A stretch of DNA of 64,000 nucleotides from Hypholoma sublateritium FD-334 SS-4 (Eukaryota; Basidiomycota; Agaricomycetes; Agaricales; Strophariaceae). Below are positions 23,836 through 36,734 of this stretch, in pieces. Within the stretch, counting starts at the first letter, position 1; every line of letters begins with the position of its first letter. The stretch lies in contig KN817603.1 of the NCBI GenBank assembly GCA_000827495.1, forward strand, positions 62,001 through 126,000, in the 5' to 3' direction. Below the pieces are notes generated by a model. The model saw only the letters and a list, made by a program, of their open reading frames with translations, was not told the DNA's origin and did not search any database. Made by a program: the position numbers and the translations under genes.

Positions 23836-24751
23836 TCGAATAGAGGTCAGGAGCCTAATGAACTCTAGAGGGTTATGGATAGTTCCTCCCTGCCACCCGT
23901 AATTTTATATTTGTTTATAACCAGGGTTAGCTGAACCCGTGGCATCGACTTTTGCTATCGATTTTGATGATTGGTGATATTCTATCAGTTGATTTGAGTA
24001 TGTAATGTTTGAAAAGAGTGATACTTACTCATCAATGCAGCTGCTACACTCACACCTTTTAGTACTGAAGCGCTGACCAAGCCCGAAAAGGAATGAAATT
24101 GACCATGATTTGGCTTACAAGTCGGAGCCGATAGATTCTCGCTGGTGAAATGGGTGCATTGTGGCTTAGTTGTGAACCTTAGAAGAGCAATAAGAAATCC
24201 ATAAGCACTGCTTGGAGAACAAGCGAATCCGGACGACGCAAACATTGTACCAGATATGCTGACATATATAGCATTTAGGTTGCGATTTTTGAAGTAGAGG
24301 TAAGGAGTGTACCTTGTCTCCAAACGTCGAGCTTTCAGTATTCATGTCGCCTGGACACCCTTAAGTGGATGACAGTTGCTGGAGAGGTTGTTGGGTACTG
24401 AGCGTCACAAGCGTTGAATTCTTCACAAAGAAAAGGCACAAGGGGCATGGATGGCAAATAAATTATCGGCGTGCACGTCATATTCGAAGAACAATCAGGC
24501 AGAATGGACCGTACGAGCATTATGAACAGGCGAGAGTAATGGGAGGGCATCGAAACGGCTTGCACATGACTTCGATTAACCTAAAACACGGGCAAGGTAG
24601 AAGTTTGCGCTAAAATGTGTCTGGCCTAGGAGTGTATGTTGATCAAAGGTCCTTGGGCACCCCACATGAGCGCAACGATGTGAATGTCTGGTATACCCGC
24701 TCTCCTCTCAGCCACAGCCCCGTCTCCCTTCATGCAGCACCCTTCCAACAA
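23836..24751. other. Intergenic between the NmrA-like gene and VMA3
   Basis: About 900 bp. A 112-codon minus-strand frame (about 23985-24323) has no recognisable motif, and several GT/AG pairs could be arranged but none yields a convincing protein. Treated as the NmrA-like promoter plus VMA3 3' UTR. Confidence 0.45.
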
Positions 24752-25781
24752 TTAACACTGAAGAAAATCTGAGTTTCGGCGCATATATGACAACATCAGG
24801 ACGTACTGTCATCTCTTGGGACTTGGTGTTCATGATCAGGGCCACGATGAGGCCTAGGGAAAACGCAGTAAGTAAATGCAACAAATAATAATTACCAATA
24901 ACCGAATACCGTAGAGACCCAAGACTTCGGCAAAAATGAGAATGAGAATCTGTAGAGAAATGCAGTTTGTGAATATCCTAAACTATCTCCTTGACGAAGG
25001 TACACACCATGCCGACGAAGAGTCGGGGTTGTTGAGCTGTGCCTCGCACACCAGCGTCGCCAACGATACCGACAGCGAATCCAGCAGCGAGACCAGCAAG
25101 TCCAACGGCGAGGCCAGCACCAAGCTGCGTGAATCCTTGGGCAAGGGACATATGTGTTTTGACTGCAGAAATCAACGCGTTAAGTAGATGTCAGGGCAGG
25201 TCACCATAGTCGGGAACTTACGGTCACTGGCAATGAGCACCGACACGACAAGCCCGTAGATCTATCATATTGGGTATGGATTCAGCAAATTCATCCTTCA
25301 GTACGAGCCAAATGCGAACAAGGACGCGTCCTGAACGCAAGCTGCGAACGGGAAGACAGCCAACTCACAGCAATGATACCAGCCATGATGACCGGCACGA
25401 CACACTTCATCATCAAGTCTGGTCGAAGAACGGACATAGCAGAGATTCCAACACCAGATTTTGCGGTACCATAGCTAGATTACAGCCAACACCGCCGCAG
25501 AAGATAATAAGGTGCCATCGCTGTCAGCATTAGAGCACCGATGCAGAGCGAAACCGTACCTGGCTCCGATACCTTTGCACGATTCAACGTAGGTCTAGTC
25601 AGTTCCACTGTACGTTGCGTAGCCCATTATATAGAAGCGAGAAACTCACAGGTGAAGACGATGGCACTGGTGCAGCCCTGCCGAAAAAAGGCGGTCAATG
25701 GTACGTCACGGATCTTTCTGAGGGTACCGAGCTCACCATAGCGCTGAAGAAAGGAGCGTATACGGGGCAGAGATCGGTCAT
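24752..25781 (-). CDS. VMA3: V-type proton ATPase proteolipid subunit c
   Basis: Nine coding exons on the minus strand: 25781-25737, 25677-25650, 25572-25560 (13 nt), 25474-25369, 25261-25222, 25162-25008, 24949-24910, 24853-24807, 24757-24752, giving 159 residues. The sequence is textbook subunit c: [93 protein letters not shown]. Four transmembrane helices are evident. The proton-carrying glutamate is Glu137 in IFAEVLG, the same number as in yeast Vma3. The product forms the membrane rotor ring of the vacuolar proton pump. The last exon codes only Cys and the stop (TGT TAA), restoring the Cys terminus common in the family. Nine exons in 1 kb makes this one of the most intron-dense genes here. 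Confidence 0.95.
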
Positions 25782-26272
25782 GGTGAGCTCGTTTGTGGGA
25801 GAAATGGGCAACTAGGAGGAATTATACTGGTAGAACCAAGTTGAGTTTGGTAGACGTAGCGAAATGGACGCTGCGCTCGCTCCGCGGTTCGCGTCGGAGC
25901 TTCAATCTCCGATTCCCCACGGCAAAGGCAGTTCTGAGCCATCATCAGGCAAAATATATACATGTAATAATCTGTATTCTCTAGTAGGCAATCAATTGAC
26001 TAGGTCTTCGAGTTTTAAGTAGGATAGTAAGGAGCGTGTATGGAGGAAAAATGCAAAGGCGACGGGTCTAGTTCGCGTCTGTGGAATTGGGCTAAGCAGA
26101 ATCATCAAGTACTAATAATACGTTCTGAAAATCAGGGGTCATAAAGAGGGAATAAATGGGTAAAAATCGTACAGTGTGAAAACAAATAGGGATGAAAAGG
26201 GAACAGATGATGAAGAATGACACAAAAGGCCAAAAACTTTCGACTTCTTTCTGCGGTGCCGCTAACATTCGC
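25782..26272. other. Intergenic between VMA3 and FZO1
   Basis: About 490 bp. It contains the VMA3 promoter and the FZO1 3' flank; no gene is seen. Confidence 0.6.
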
Positions 26273-28955
26273 TCACGCACCAATTGCCTCCAGCCTGGCA
26301 TCCGTACGGATAGCTCCGGTTTTATCAACAATACCGTTGAACCACTCCTTCGCCCTCAACGACCTCTTCTCCATCTCCTCCGCGCTCTTTACCTCCTTCG
26401 AGCGCTCTTCCATAGCAGCCCTGAACCTCTCTCTCATGTCCCAAGACGCAAGCCTCAAGACCTTCCTCGTCTCTCGACTTACGCGCCCGGCATGAGCATC
26501 CACGAAATGCACATCCCGCTCGTCGCCCTGAGCAAGCACCGAGGCCTTGACTCGGCGGCCAATAGTTCGTGGGATGGAACTGGGCAGCTCGAGGATCAAG
26601 TATGCCACAGCGCCAATGGTGAACGCGCCAATGACGGGGGCGGCCCACTTGCGGGCAGTCTCATTGCCTAGCATGTCGGTCACGCGGACAATGCCTTCGA
26701 GGACAGCACGCATTCCGAGGGATTGTCCACCAACCATGGTCAGGGCGCCTACACCAACGCTGACGATGCCCAGGGCGCTTGTCGGGGTGGACTCCTCGAC
26801 CTTTCCGTCGCCGAAGTGTATGAAGAACTGGTGGTTGACATCGAAGAGATCGAAAAAAGTGGTATCGAGCATGTCAGGACGCTGAGCAAGGCCGATGCCG
26901 ACGCCATGCATTCCTCCTGCAACAATGGCTCCGCCAATATTGCTGTACGATGACGAGCGTCTCTTGATACCTTTACCCGCTCTCCTTGTCGCGCTAAACA
27001 TGGCCTCCGGCATGAAGACACGTCGGCTACGCTCGACGCCTTCCGGCAGGTGCTCCTCTCCGAGATCCTTGATCTTGTTTACACCATTCGTCGTGATGAT
27101 ACGCGCCTCGTCTTCGGACAGGCTGACTGCGGCGTCCAAGCTCGCGAGGAGGGCACGGCGAACATCCCGTGCGTAATCCCAAATCCCCAAGATGCCAGGG
27201 TAAGAAGGCATGGGGATGAGGGGCTTGGCGACACCAAGCTGACCATTTCCAACGCGCTCAAGTGCATTGGTGAGGATCTTCTTCGTACATGTAGATGCCT
27301 GACCAGCGCCGGTTTCCTCGACAGTCTCAAGGGTTTCTTCAAGAACATCGCGCGAAGTCTTCATCTTTTCAAGAACAGGGCGAGTGTGGGAAAGATTGGC
27401 ACGAGCTTGTTGGAGCTCAGAATCGGCAACAATGGCATTGGCGCCAGAGAGGAGGTCGAGGTCGGATAGGAGGTTCAAGAGATAGGTAGCAACAGGAAGA
27501 AGCTTGGATTTGGATCGTTTGATGAGAACAAAGGACCTCAACGACGTTTCAAGGTCGTCGAAAGATGGGTTGGCGGTGAAAGGTTGGAGGGCGGAAGCGG
27601 AATCGACGAAATGAACAAGATCCTCCGCATCTTCATAAGTTCTTGGACTGAGCTGCTTGATCTGGTCAAGAACAAGCCGGCGGCATTTATCCTTATTCTT
27701 GATCTGATCGTACTTGTTGACCACAATGAAAAGATAGGCTTTCTCGTTACTTGCGTTCCAAAGGAATTCCTTTGCAGAAAGGGTAAAGTGGTTCTCAGCG
27801 GAGACGACGAAAACGACAACATCGATCTCTTCCTGGCGAGCAAAGACGGCAGTTGTCTTCAAACTGTCGCGATTAAGACCTGGTGCGTCAATGAGCGAGA
27901 TGTCCACAACACCATTGTTGAGGAGGGATTCCGAAGGCGCGCGCGTATCCCCGAGGTAAAGCTTGATCATCTTCTCGGTGTGTTCGTTATCGGCAACAAT
28001 AGTTTCAAGGTCCGAAATTTCGCCTTTAGTGAAGGTTGACTCGTCGTTGATGTCATATACGGCACCATCCTTGACAACATGTACTTCCTCTTTCCCTTGG
28101 TTATCTGCAGCGTCATGCACCTCGCAGAAGGCCGTTGTGCAGGGCTGCTGGTCGACGGGCATGACCTCCCGCCGAAGAAGAGCATTAACAAAAGTCGATT
28201 TACCGGCGTTGAGATCGCCGGTAACCAATACTTTCGATGAAGTGTCCTGAACTCGCAGGCGCAGTTTGTCGACGTGATTGATAGAAGTAGCAATTCGGTC
28301 ATCTAGGAGGTTGGCAATGGAAGATTTCTCGAGCTGGGAAACAAGGGAGGCTGCAGATTGTGACGAGTGATTCGTGCCGATTTTGAGGTCCAAACGGAGA
28401 ACATTGAAATCAGAGGCAGGAATCAAGCGGTCGTCGCCTCCTTTGTCAGCAGATTTTTCTGGGGAATCGGCCTGCTCTTCCTGGACATCGGGGATGGAGG
28501 TGAGGGTCACGGAACGGGTCAACCCTTGCCTAGGTCCTCCAATGAGTACGTCAGCCTGGAACGTCGGGTCATCGGCGAAGGACAGGGAACGGCGAGCGGG
28601 ATTCTTGGGACGAGACGAAGACGCCTGCGACGAAGGACTCGATTCCTCCGCTTCTTCTTCTACCTTCTGCTGACGAAGTTCGGGGTAACGGACGACCCAC
28701 TCGTCCTTGTTAAAAGTGCGAATTTCACCTAGTATAGATTTTGTGGAATCAATGGCGGAAATCAAGCTGTAGGACTTCAGCAACGGGTGATAGTTTGAAT
28801 TAAAGTGGGATTTACCGGTCCTTGCTCTCGACATATGCCTCCTGGACGTCTTCGACCTTGAGTTGCTTGTCGCCATTTAGACCCGCGAATACCGAGTCGT
28901 GGAATGCCTCCTTGACCGGTGAAGCGGCACGCGTTGGAAAGTACGTCTGAGCCAT
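26273..28955 (-). CDS. FZO1: Mitofusin (outer mitochondrial membrane fusion GTPase)
   Basis: Two exons on the minus strand, 28955-28816 and 28766-26273, give 877 residues. The GTPase domain shows the P-loop GDLNAGKST (from about 230), G3 DAPG (340-343) and G4 NKYD (397-400), arranged as in the dynamin-related mitofusin/Fzo1 class. A Ser-rich region (about 85-160) and helical segments flank the GTPase. Near the C-terminus two hydrophobic stretches (about 725-745, and GAFTIGAVAYLILEL) form the expected membrane hairpin, followed by a charged coiled coil. Fzo1 tethers and fuses mitochondria. Length agrees with fungal homologs. The start is MAQTYFPTRAASPVKEAF; joining CG|C at the first splice gives DRLISAIDSTKSIL, which fits. 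It is divergent from the kinase gene across a 0.9-kb shared promoter. Confidence 0.93.
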
Positions 28956-29868
28956 CGCAGCCTGCGTCGTAGGTTTTGCAGGTCTTTTGGTGACTGTGCA
29001 GTCGATTCTTGACGATCTGCTCGGCGTTGTGGGGGACTGTTGTGTTGGAAATTAGTGTGGTCGGTATTTTGTTGACAGCAGTTGTTCCGTGATTCAGATT
29101 ACGCGATCATTTGCGGATTCCGGTTGCAACCGGTTCATCTCCTTTCTGAGCCAACCTCACCCCGGTCCACACCGCACAGCGAGTCGAGGCGCGCCTTGAC
29201 GAATCTCGTCGTCGCTCCAGATATCTATCACGTCCATAGCCACTCGTGGCTAGCCGTATCCTCCTAATCGACTGTTATTTGCCAGTCCCTACTCTCTGCT
29301 TTTGTCCGGGAACTGTCATCGCCTCGACAGCTACCAAGCGCTTGTGGGGTACGGCCAGAAGACATGCTTAACCCGTCTCCCGGTCGTCGCCTAATAACTC
29401 TAGATCATTGGCTTACATTCTCTCTTTAGGTTCAAGGGAACCGGATTCATTAAGTAGTGGAAAAATCAAATGGCCTACAATATTTTTGAATCATTTGATG
29501 CCTTCCTCGAGAGCCAAAGCAAAACCAACTTTCTTGAAACCATTCCAATTATAACGCAAAGGTACACAGGAGAAAAAAGTGATCTCCAGGATGCTGCTCG
29601 GAGGATTAACGATTAACTTCGATTGAATTCTGCGGGAATGCATAATTTGAACTTGTTTTCATGCACGTCCGATATCCAATTGAACCGGCAGCAGCTGCAG
29701 CGGTTCGATCATGACAGGCACTGACCAAACTATTTCCAATTGACTAGGGCTTATAGCAAAGTGATCTCAAGTGACTCTCCTATCCAATAATCTTTTGTCT
29801 ATCTCAAGTTTATCTCGCCTTTATTTTTCATTGCTGAATTTGCACTAGCTGAAATCTAGGGATTACAT
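28956..29868. promoter_or_regulatory. Divergent intergenic region between FZO1 and the kinase gene
   Basis: About 910 bp separates the two start codons, which face away from each other, so it must hold both promoters. No gene is seen. Confidence 0.55.
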
Positions 29869-31775
29869 ATGGACGTTCGGACACATGGCGCTCGTCGCAT
29901 CCTCAAGAATGCACCAACATCCCCACAACGAGGCACTCGCGATGCTCGCTTACTGAAGCATCTGCCTCGTATGCCAGATCTGCAAGGCGGATTTGACCTT
30001 GGGAAACTTCTTGGATCCGACTCGACAGGGCATACAGTTTCTCCCAAGAGCCTATTCTTTTCGTCAGCAAAAACACTGTCTGGCACCTCTATATTGGTCG
30101 TCTGTCTCTCGCCCAGAATTTCTGAGTGGAAGTCCGAAACCTCTAGGGAAGAGATACTACTCGCCTTGCTGGTTATATACAACTTCGACAATCAAGGAAA
30201 TACATCTCTGGTTACGTCTGTCAGCTTTCTATTGGCTTGTTCCCTCCCAAAGCCACCTACCCGTCGATTGAAATCAGCATGGGACTCAACAATGCCTTTC
30301 CACTCTGAACCGCAGTGGCGAGGTACCTTTTCCGTGTTTCTGAACCAATTGTTACATATAAGTATTGTCTATGATCGCGCTCCACCTATACTCTGCTATC
30401 ACCTGTTCGAAAGCATCAAGTCTTTTTTCGGCTTTCTTAAATACGCTGGCCCCCGGCACCTGCCCCCTTCTCGCAAGGTCCTTCTCGATGAAGAAGGCTA
30501 TCATATCACACATATAGGGCAAGGAGCCTTTGCCGCCATCTCGCGTATCCTGTACAGGCCCACGGGCGACGTGCGCGTTATGAAACGGATTACGTTCGAC
30601 GACTCCGGCTTGGCGAAATATCTGGCCAAGAATGAAGTCGACACACTAAAAGCTATGGCAGGCAACATATGGTTTCCGCAGCTGCTCAACGACTTCGCTG
30701 AGGGGAGGCAGTTTGTGGTGACTATGGTACGTCGCATTGCTTCAGGCAATGACGTTAGGGAACGGTGCTTGATGCATTATTATATCCAGCCTTTTTATCG
30801 ACGGGGCGACCTGGCTAGCTTCATGCAACATAAAAGACATTTAGGTCGCGAAGCTGCCAAGTTCTACTCCGCACAGCTGGTGCGTTGCTCTCATTCCCGT
30901 ATTTTTCTCCGTTACTTCTACATCATGCCAACCAGATCCTGGCCATCCAAAGCCTGCACAAAGTAGGCATCATCCACCGCGACATTAAGCCGGACAACAT
31001 TTTCCTCAGCGAAGATGGGCACCTTGTGCTCGCTGACTTCGGCTTAGCAGAGAACATTGCGTCCTACGAGGGTGGCGAATCGGCAATGTCTAACTTTTCC
31101 GTGTGGCTCGAGGCGCGCGCTAAAAATGACGACGATTTCCCCCTCCTATGGATCAATAGGCACAACCCGCTTGGCATGCGTGGGGTCGCTGGGACGTACT
31201 GGTACACCGCACCAGAAGTTTTCAGGAATGATAGATACTCCTTCGGCATAGACTATTGGTCGGTCGGCGTCATATACTACGAGCTGATAACGGGTCATGT
31301 ACAAGCCTTTGTTCATTTTTTGCGGCGACCAGTATGCTGATGGTTCACTTATCGTCAGATACCTTTCAACAGTTTCAAGCCTTATCCGGAAAACAAATGC
31401 CCAGAGCTAGATTTCAAGCAGAAACCCGGCCAGCTGAAAGACATTACTTCTTTGGAGCAAAATGCGCTATCGCAGGCTAGTCTTTCTCCGCCCTGACTTC
31501 TAGGATATAAATGATGAATTTCTGATTATCGCTCATCCACGACTCACCCAGCTCCTGTCACCGTACCCGACCGACCGGCCAAAGACGCTGACGGATATCA
31601 AGAACAGCCATTTATTCCGGGACGTGTAAGCACATCCCATTTATATCTTTACCCATCCCTGTCCACCGACGCAGAGTTCTTGTCACTCTCGTATAGGGAC
31701 TGGATCAGCATGTCCCAGCAAAAGATCCGCCCGCCTTCCCTCCCTCCACTTCTTTTGGAAGACCGACACCTATAA
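29869..31775 (+). CDS. AGC-like serine/threonine protein kinase with an anomalous 28-nt interruption
   Basis: Exons: 29869-30726, 30790-30879, 30936-31298, 31359-31475, 31504-31625, 31697-31775, giving 542 residues if 31476-31503 is removed. Residues 1-205 are unrecognised. The kinase domain follows: glycine loop GQGAF (217-221), VMK lysine 239, HRDIKPDN (330-337), DFG (350-352), APE (408-410), and a C-lobe ending PTDRPKTLTDIKNSHLFRDV-DW, an AGC-style end. About 60 residues separate DFG from APE, roughly twice the usual length, so the activation segment carries an insert. The stretch 31476-31503 (GC..AG borders, 28 nt) is very short for an intron; without its removal translation stops at a TGA near 31494 and loses the end of the C-lobe. 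It may be a minimal GC-AG intron, a deletion-damaged intron (pseudogene) or an assembly error. The substrate is unknown. Confidence 0.75.
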
Positions 31776-32904
31776 CTACACGCAACCCCCAGTCATCCTG
31801 TATTCATCTGAGCAAAAAAAAAATCATGTTAATTAATCGAAGCGGCGTGGATATGAATCTTTTGTTCATTTGAATCTGCGATACCAGTGGTCTTCGTCTC
31901 TCGAATGGCGTCGCTATTTTCCTGGTGCATACCTTCCTACTTCCTTTTGTTCACGATGCTGCGAGATCAGCCCCGTTGCTCGCCGCCCATTCTCCGAGGA
32001 CAAGACAGTTTTGAGTACATAGCTCGGGCGGTCACATCACTCGTTCTATAGCCAAAAGAGATATCTAGTGGTGTAAAATCGACAAGAATTCCTGCATCGA
32101 CGGACCTTCCGGTCCTACTACCGACATGGAGTACGAATAGCATTATAAAAATAATGGGGACTTTATGATCTGGATTCTGCGAAAAGCTAAGGAAACCATC
32201 AATCTTGCCAAAATCGTGGGCTGAAGCTTACCAGAACCACAAGTTATAACAGGAGCATTAACTTTGGGTGGAGAACGTGGAAACCGGCATTTAATCGTAA
32301 CTTAATTTTCATGTGCCTTGGAGAGTGCCTCGGGTGTGCGTGCTAATGGTAACACATAATACATACTAAGTACCCGGCATACTAAGCTAGATGCTAAGCT
32401 AGTGAAGGGAGAAGAGAACTTGAAGAAGGTCTAGGACTTCCTCCGAGTCTACGAGTGCCCGTTTCGAAGAGCTTCGCCCGGATTGAGCCTGAGCCTCTTG
32501 AAGATATGGCAGGCCCGTTGTACCGCGCCGTGAATGGGCGGTGGTGCTCCAAATATGAGAACTACGTATTTGCATCAGACACTTTCGCGATCTTACTACT
32601 ACTAGTACTCAACACCTCAACATTTTCATCACGATGTCAGGCGAGGTAATAAAAATAGGATGTTATACATTTCTTGTATTAAGTATTCGATTTGTTCAGC
32701 TGCTCCGTATTTATACCAAGAAAGCACAGAAGAGTTGGCGAGAGAGAAATGTCCTGAATGCCATGCGAAAAGAAGAAAATCTGTGGGTATTGTGCGTCGT
32801 CTATATTAGTCGAAATATCATTGGCTGGAGTATCTTGAACAATGGATGATGAGCGGCACAAGGGCGGGTGGGATGGGATCGTGACGGCTGCGCGGGGTAA
32901 ATAT
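31776..32904. other. Intergenic between the kinase gene and TRR1 (tail to tail)
   Basis: About 1.1 kb between two converging genes. Short open frames near 32455-32850 have no recognisable motif and no usable splice pairs that I could find. It should hold both 3' UTRs. Confidence 0.5.
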
Positions 32905-34276
<1,372 letters not shown>

Positions 34277-35288
34277 AGTGCAGGATTCCTTGTAGAAAAT
34301 GGGGGTTGAGAGAAGAGAGATTGAATGTGCCAAGTTCCTGCGGAAGGGTTGGCTGAAGAAGGTGCGAGACAGCGTAGTCGGAGAGATAAGTTGAGCCCTG
34401 GGTAAACCAGGACCGGATTGAATTTATGGGATGGAAAACAGTCACAAGCTTCCGGCGATGATTGTGTAAGAGCTGATCAATAAAAGCACGTGACCTCTTC
34501 CCGAGCCAATCACAGCACGGAGCGCCCTCGATTTTGAACAGTAATACCCGAGCTCTGCGCTTCATCAGCGACAGCGTCCACCAATGTGTCAGACGCTGTG
34601 CTGGCACCTGCTGGGCACCCGGAGACGTTGGTACCCACCTCATATCTCGATGCCACCCGGTGCTCCCTATTTTAAGCTTCTATGAGCCAAGCGATTCTTT
34701 CAGTAGAAGGTGCCACAAGTTGGTCGCGAGCTGAAGCTGCTGGGCGAAAAAAGAGAGTGTGGCGCTCAAGCACTTGAAGCAACCTAGTTTAAAGATGTCG
34801 TTTAGAGATGGTCGACCATCTCCGAACCCAGCACTACATACATATCTTTGGTTCATGTAAGGCTGATGTACCACGTTACACTTGTATAGCGCACGAGAAC
34901 AGTAACAAAATTGGAGGTTTATTCCATATATCTATGTAGTACAACTGTACGATATTGACAATGTTATCTTTCTTCTATACGTACAAGAAAGTATGTAAGT
35001 ATCGTGGAAGTTTGCTCAGAGAGGCCAATATTAATCTCATATAAATCCATGGGTGACGGGACTATAACAACATCGACCCTATAGCTCCAATAAATAGGTT
35101 CAGTATTTCGGGGTGCAGCTGTGCATGCTCCTGGCAGTAGAGTTGATGCAGCACTTTGCGATACTTACATCGCCATGAGGGCCGTGGGTGTATTAGTATA
35201 ACACGATATCGGCGATGTAGCTGGGTTCCAGTGCATATGAAAGGCTATTTCAAGCGCGAGTTAATTCACCCTCGTCGAGTTGTCGTCT
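34277..35288. other. Intergenic between TRR1 and the SDR gene
   Basis: About 1 kb containing the TRR1 promoter and the 3' flank of the SDR gene. No gene is seen. Confidence 0.55.
34487..34510. promoter_or_regulatory. E-box and CCAAT element upstream of TRR1
   Basis: A perfect CACGTG lies at 34487-34492 and a CCAAT at 34506-34510, some 210-235 bp before the TRR1 ATG. Both are standard fungal activator sites (bHLH and HAP-complex types). Relevance to TRR1 is inferred from position only. Confidence 0.4.
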
Positions 35289-36734
35289 TCAGTAACTGCT
35301 CGCCACCGTCCCCACTCGCCCGCCATCGACAAGCCATACTGCTCCATTCACGTAGGCACCCGCGCGACTGGCGAGAAACAGGATAGTCCCAGCCATATCC
35401 TGGAAATGTCACCATCGGTATCAGCAATCACGATCAACGGATAAAGGCAGCAAACGAGATAAGGTATATCTGCTCGCTTACTTCTTGCGTGCCGGCCCGT
35501 CGAAGGGGGACCGCATCTGCCAATGCGAAGGGGTCCAATGCAAAACCTGGGGTCGGGCGAATAGTCATGTCTGTAGGTTCGGGTAGCGGATGAGGGTAGA
35601 TCATATCAGTGAATGGCATTGCAACCACAGCAAATATGGTGGCCATACCGGTAGGCCACACACCAGGCGCGAGTACGTTGCTCCGGATCCCCCAAGGTGA
35701 GAGCAAGTTGGCCAGAAGTTTCCCCAGTTGTGTACAGGCACCTTTCGAGAGGGTGTACGACGGGGAAAGGACACGCGAATCTAAACGGAAAGAACCGGAG
35801 GAAGAAACAGATAAAACCTGCGAGGTGTGGTAAGGAGGTCGTAAATGATGGTTCGCATCGATAGGATTTGCCATTGCCAGTCGCTGCCTCCTGAGATTAC
35901 CTTCGTGTAGAAGGTCCAGAAAGGCTATGGTCGTGTAATAAACTGCAGTCACGTTCGTCGCAAACGTCTCTGCAAACTCTTCGACAGACCCGGTATCCCA
36001 AAGCACATCTTGGAATGCCTTGATGGACGGTTCTGAGGATTCGGATATTGGCGAAGCCGGAGGAGACATAGGCTGCCTGCCATCGATGTCATCCTCTGGG
36101 GATGGTAGAGGGTGGGGGTATAGGTTCCTGGCTATACCTGCATTGTTGACGAGGAGATCGATATATCCGTGTCGTGCTCGCACCACGTCGGTAATTGCTA
36201 ACAAACTTGCACGATCTGTGATATTACCTTCGATCGGGATGATTTTGCCAAATTTCTGCAGGATAGAACATTCAAATTAGCATCTGTGATTGACCGTGGA
36301 AAGAAAGCCAATGTGGCATTAGGTGACGCAAAAGGCACCAAATATGAACGAAGATTCTTAAAGGTTTGTCAAAAAGGAGGGAATATAGCGTACATTGTGT
36401 TCTTTTGCGGCCTTTTCAAGTATGTCGCTGCGGCGACCGACGATGTATACTGTAGCCCCGTTATGTTCAAGCGCCGTTGCCATCATTAAACCAAGACCTA
36501 ATAAATATAGGCTTTATCATTAGCTCGGCAATGATCACTCGCATGTAATGCATTGACAATCATACCCGTTCCTCCTCCGGTAATAACAACTACCATTCCA
36601 TCGACGTCAAATAATTTGGAGGGACTGAGAGATAGATCAACAGCGGACATAAGAGAAGAAGCAGGGACGTTAGGTGGATTTAGGCCCACTAGAGTGGAGC
36701 CCGCTGTCGAAGGAGCAGGAGAGGGTATAGCCAT
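35289..36734 (-). CDS. Short-chain dehydrogenase/reductase (SDR)
   Basis: Four exons on the minus strand: 36734-36566, 36497-36394, 36255-35482, 35399-35289, giving 385 residues. Classical SDR motifs: cofactor-binding TGGGTGLG (52-59), NNAG (128-131), catalytic Ser in SVSSSGS (about 241-246), and Tyr258-x-x-x-Lys262 in SYTLSK; then the late N-x-L-A-P-G-V-W-P-T-G element and VNGAVWLVDGGR near the C-terminus. The protein is longer than a minimal SDR because of a 45-residue N-terminal extension and a Pro/Ser-rich insert after NNAG (about 136-170). Cofactor and substrate are not evident: after the GxGxxG loop VYIVGRRSD has Arg residues that hint at NADP(H). Confidence 0.88.

Noticed and set aside
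23985..24323. 112-codon minus-strand frame between the NmrA-like gene and VMA3
   Set aside because: No motif and no coherent splicing; could be a lineage-specific small protein but cannot be supported.
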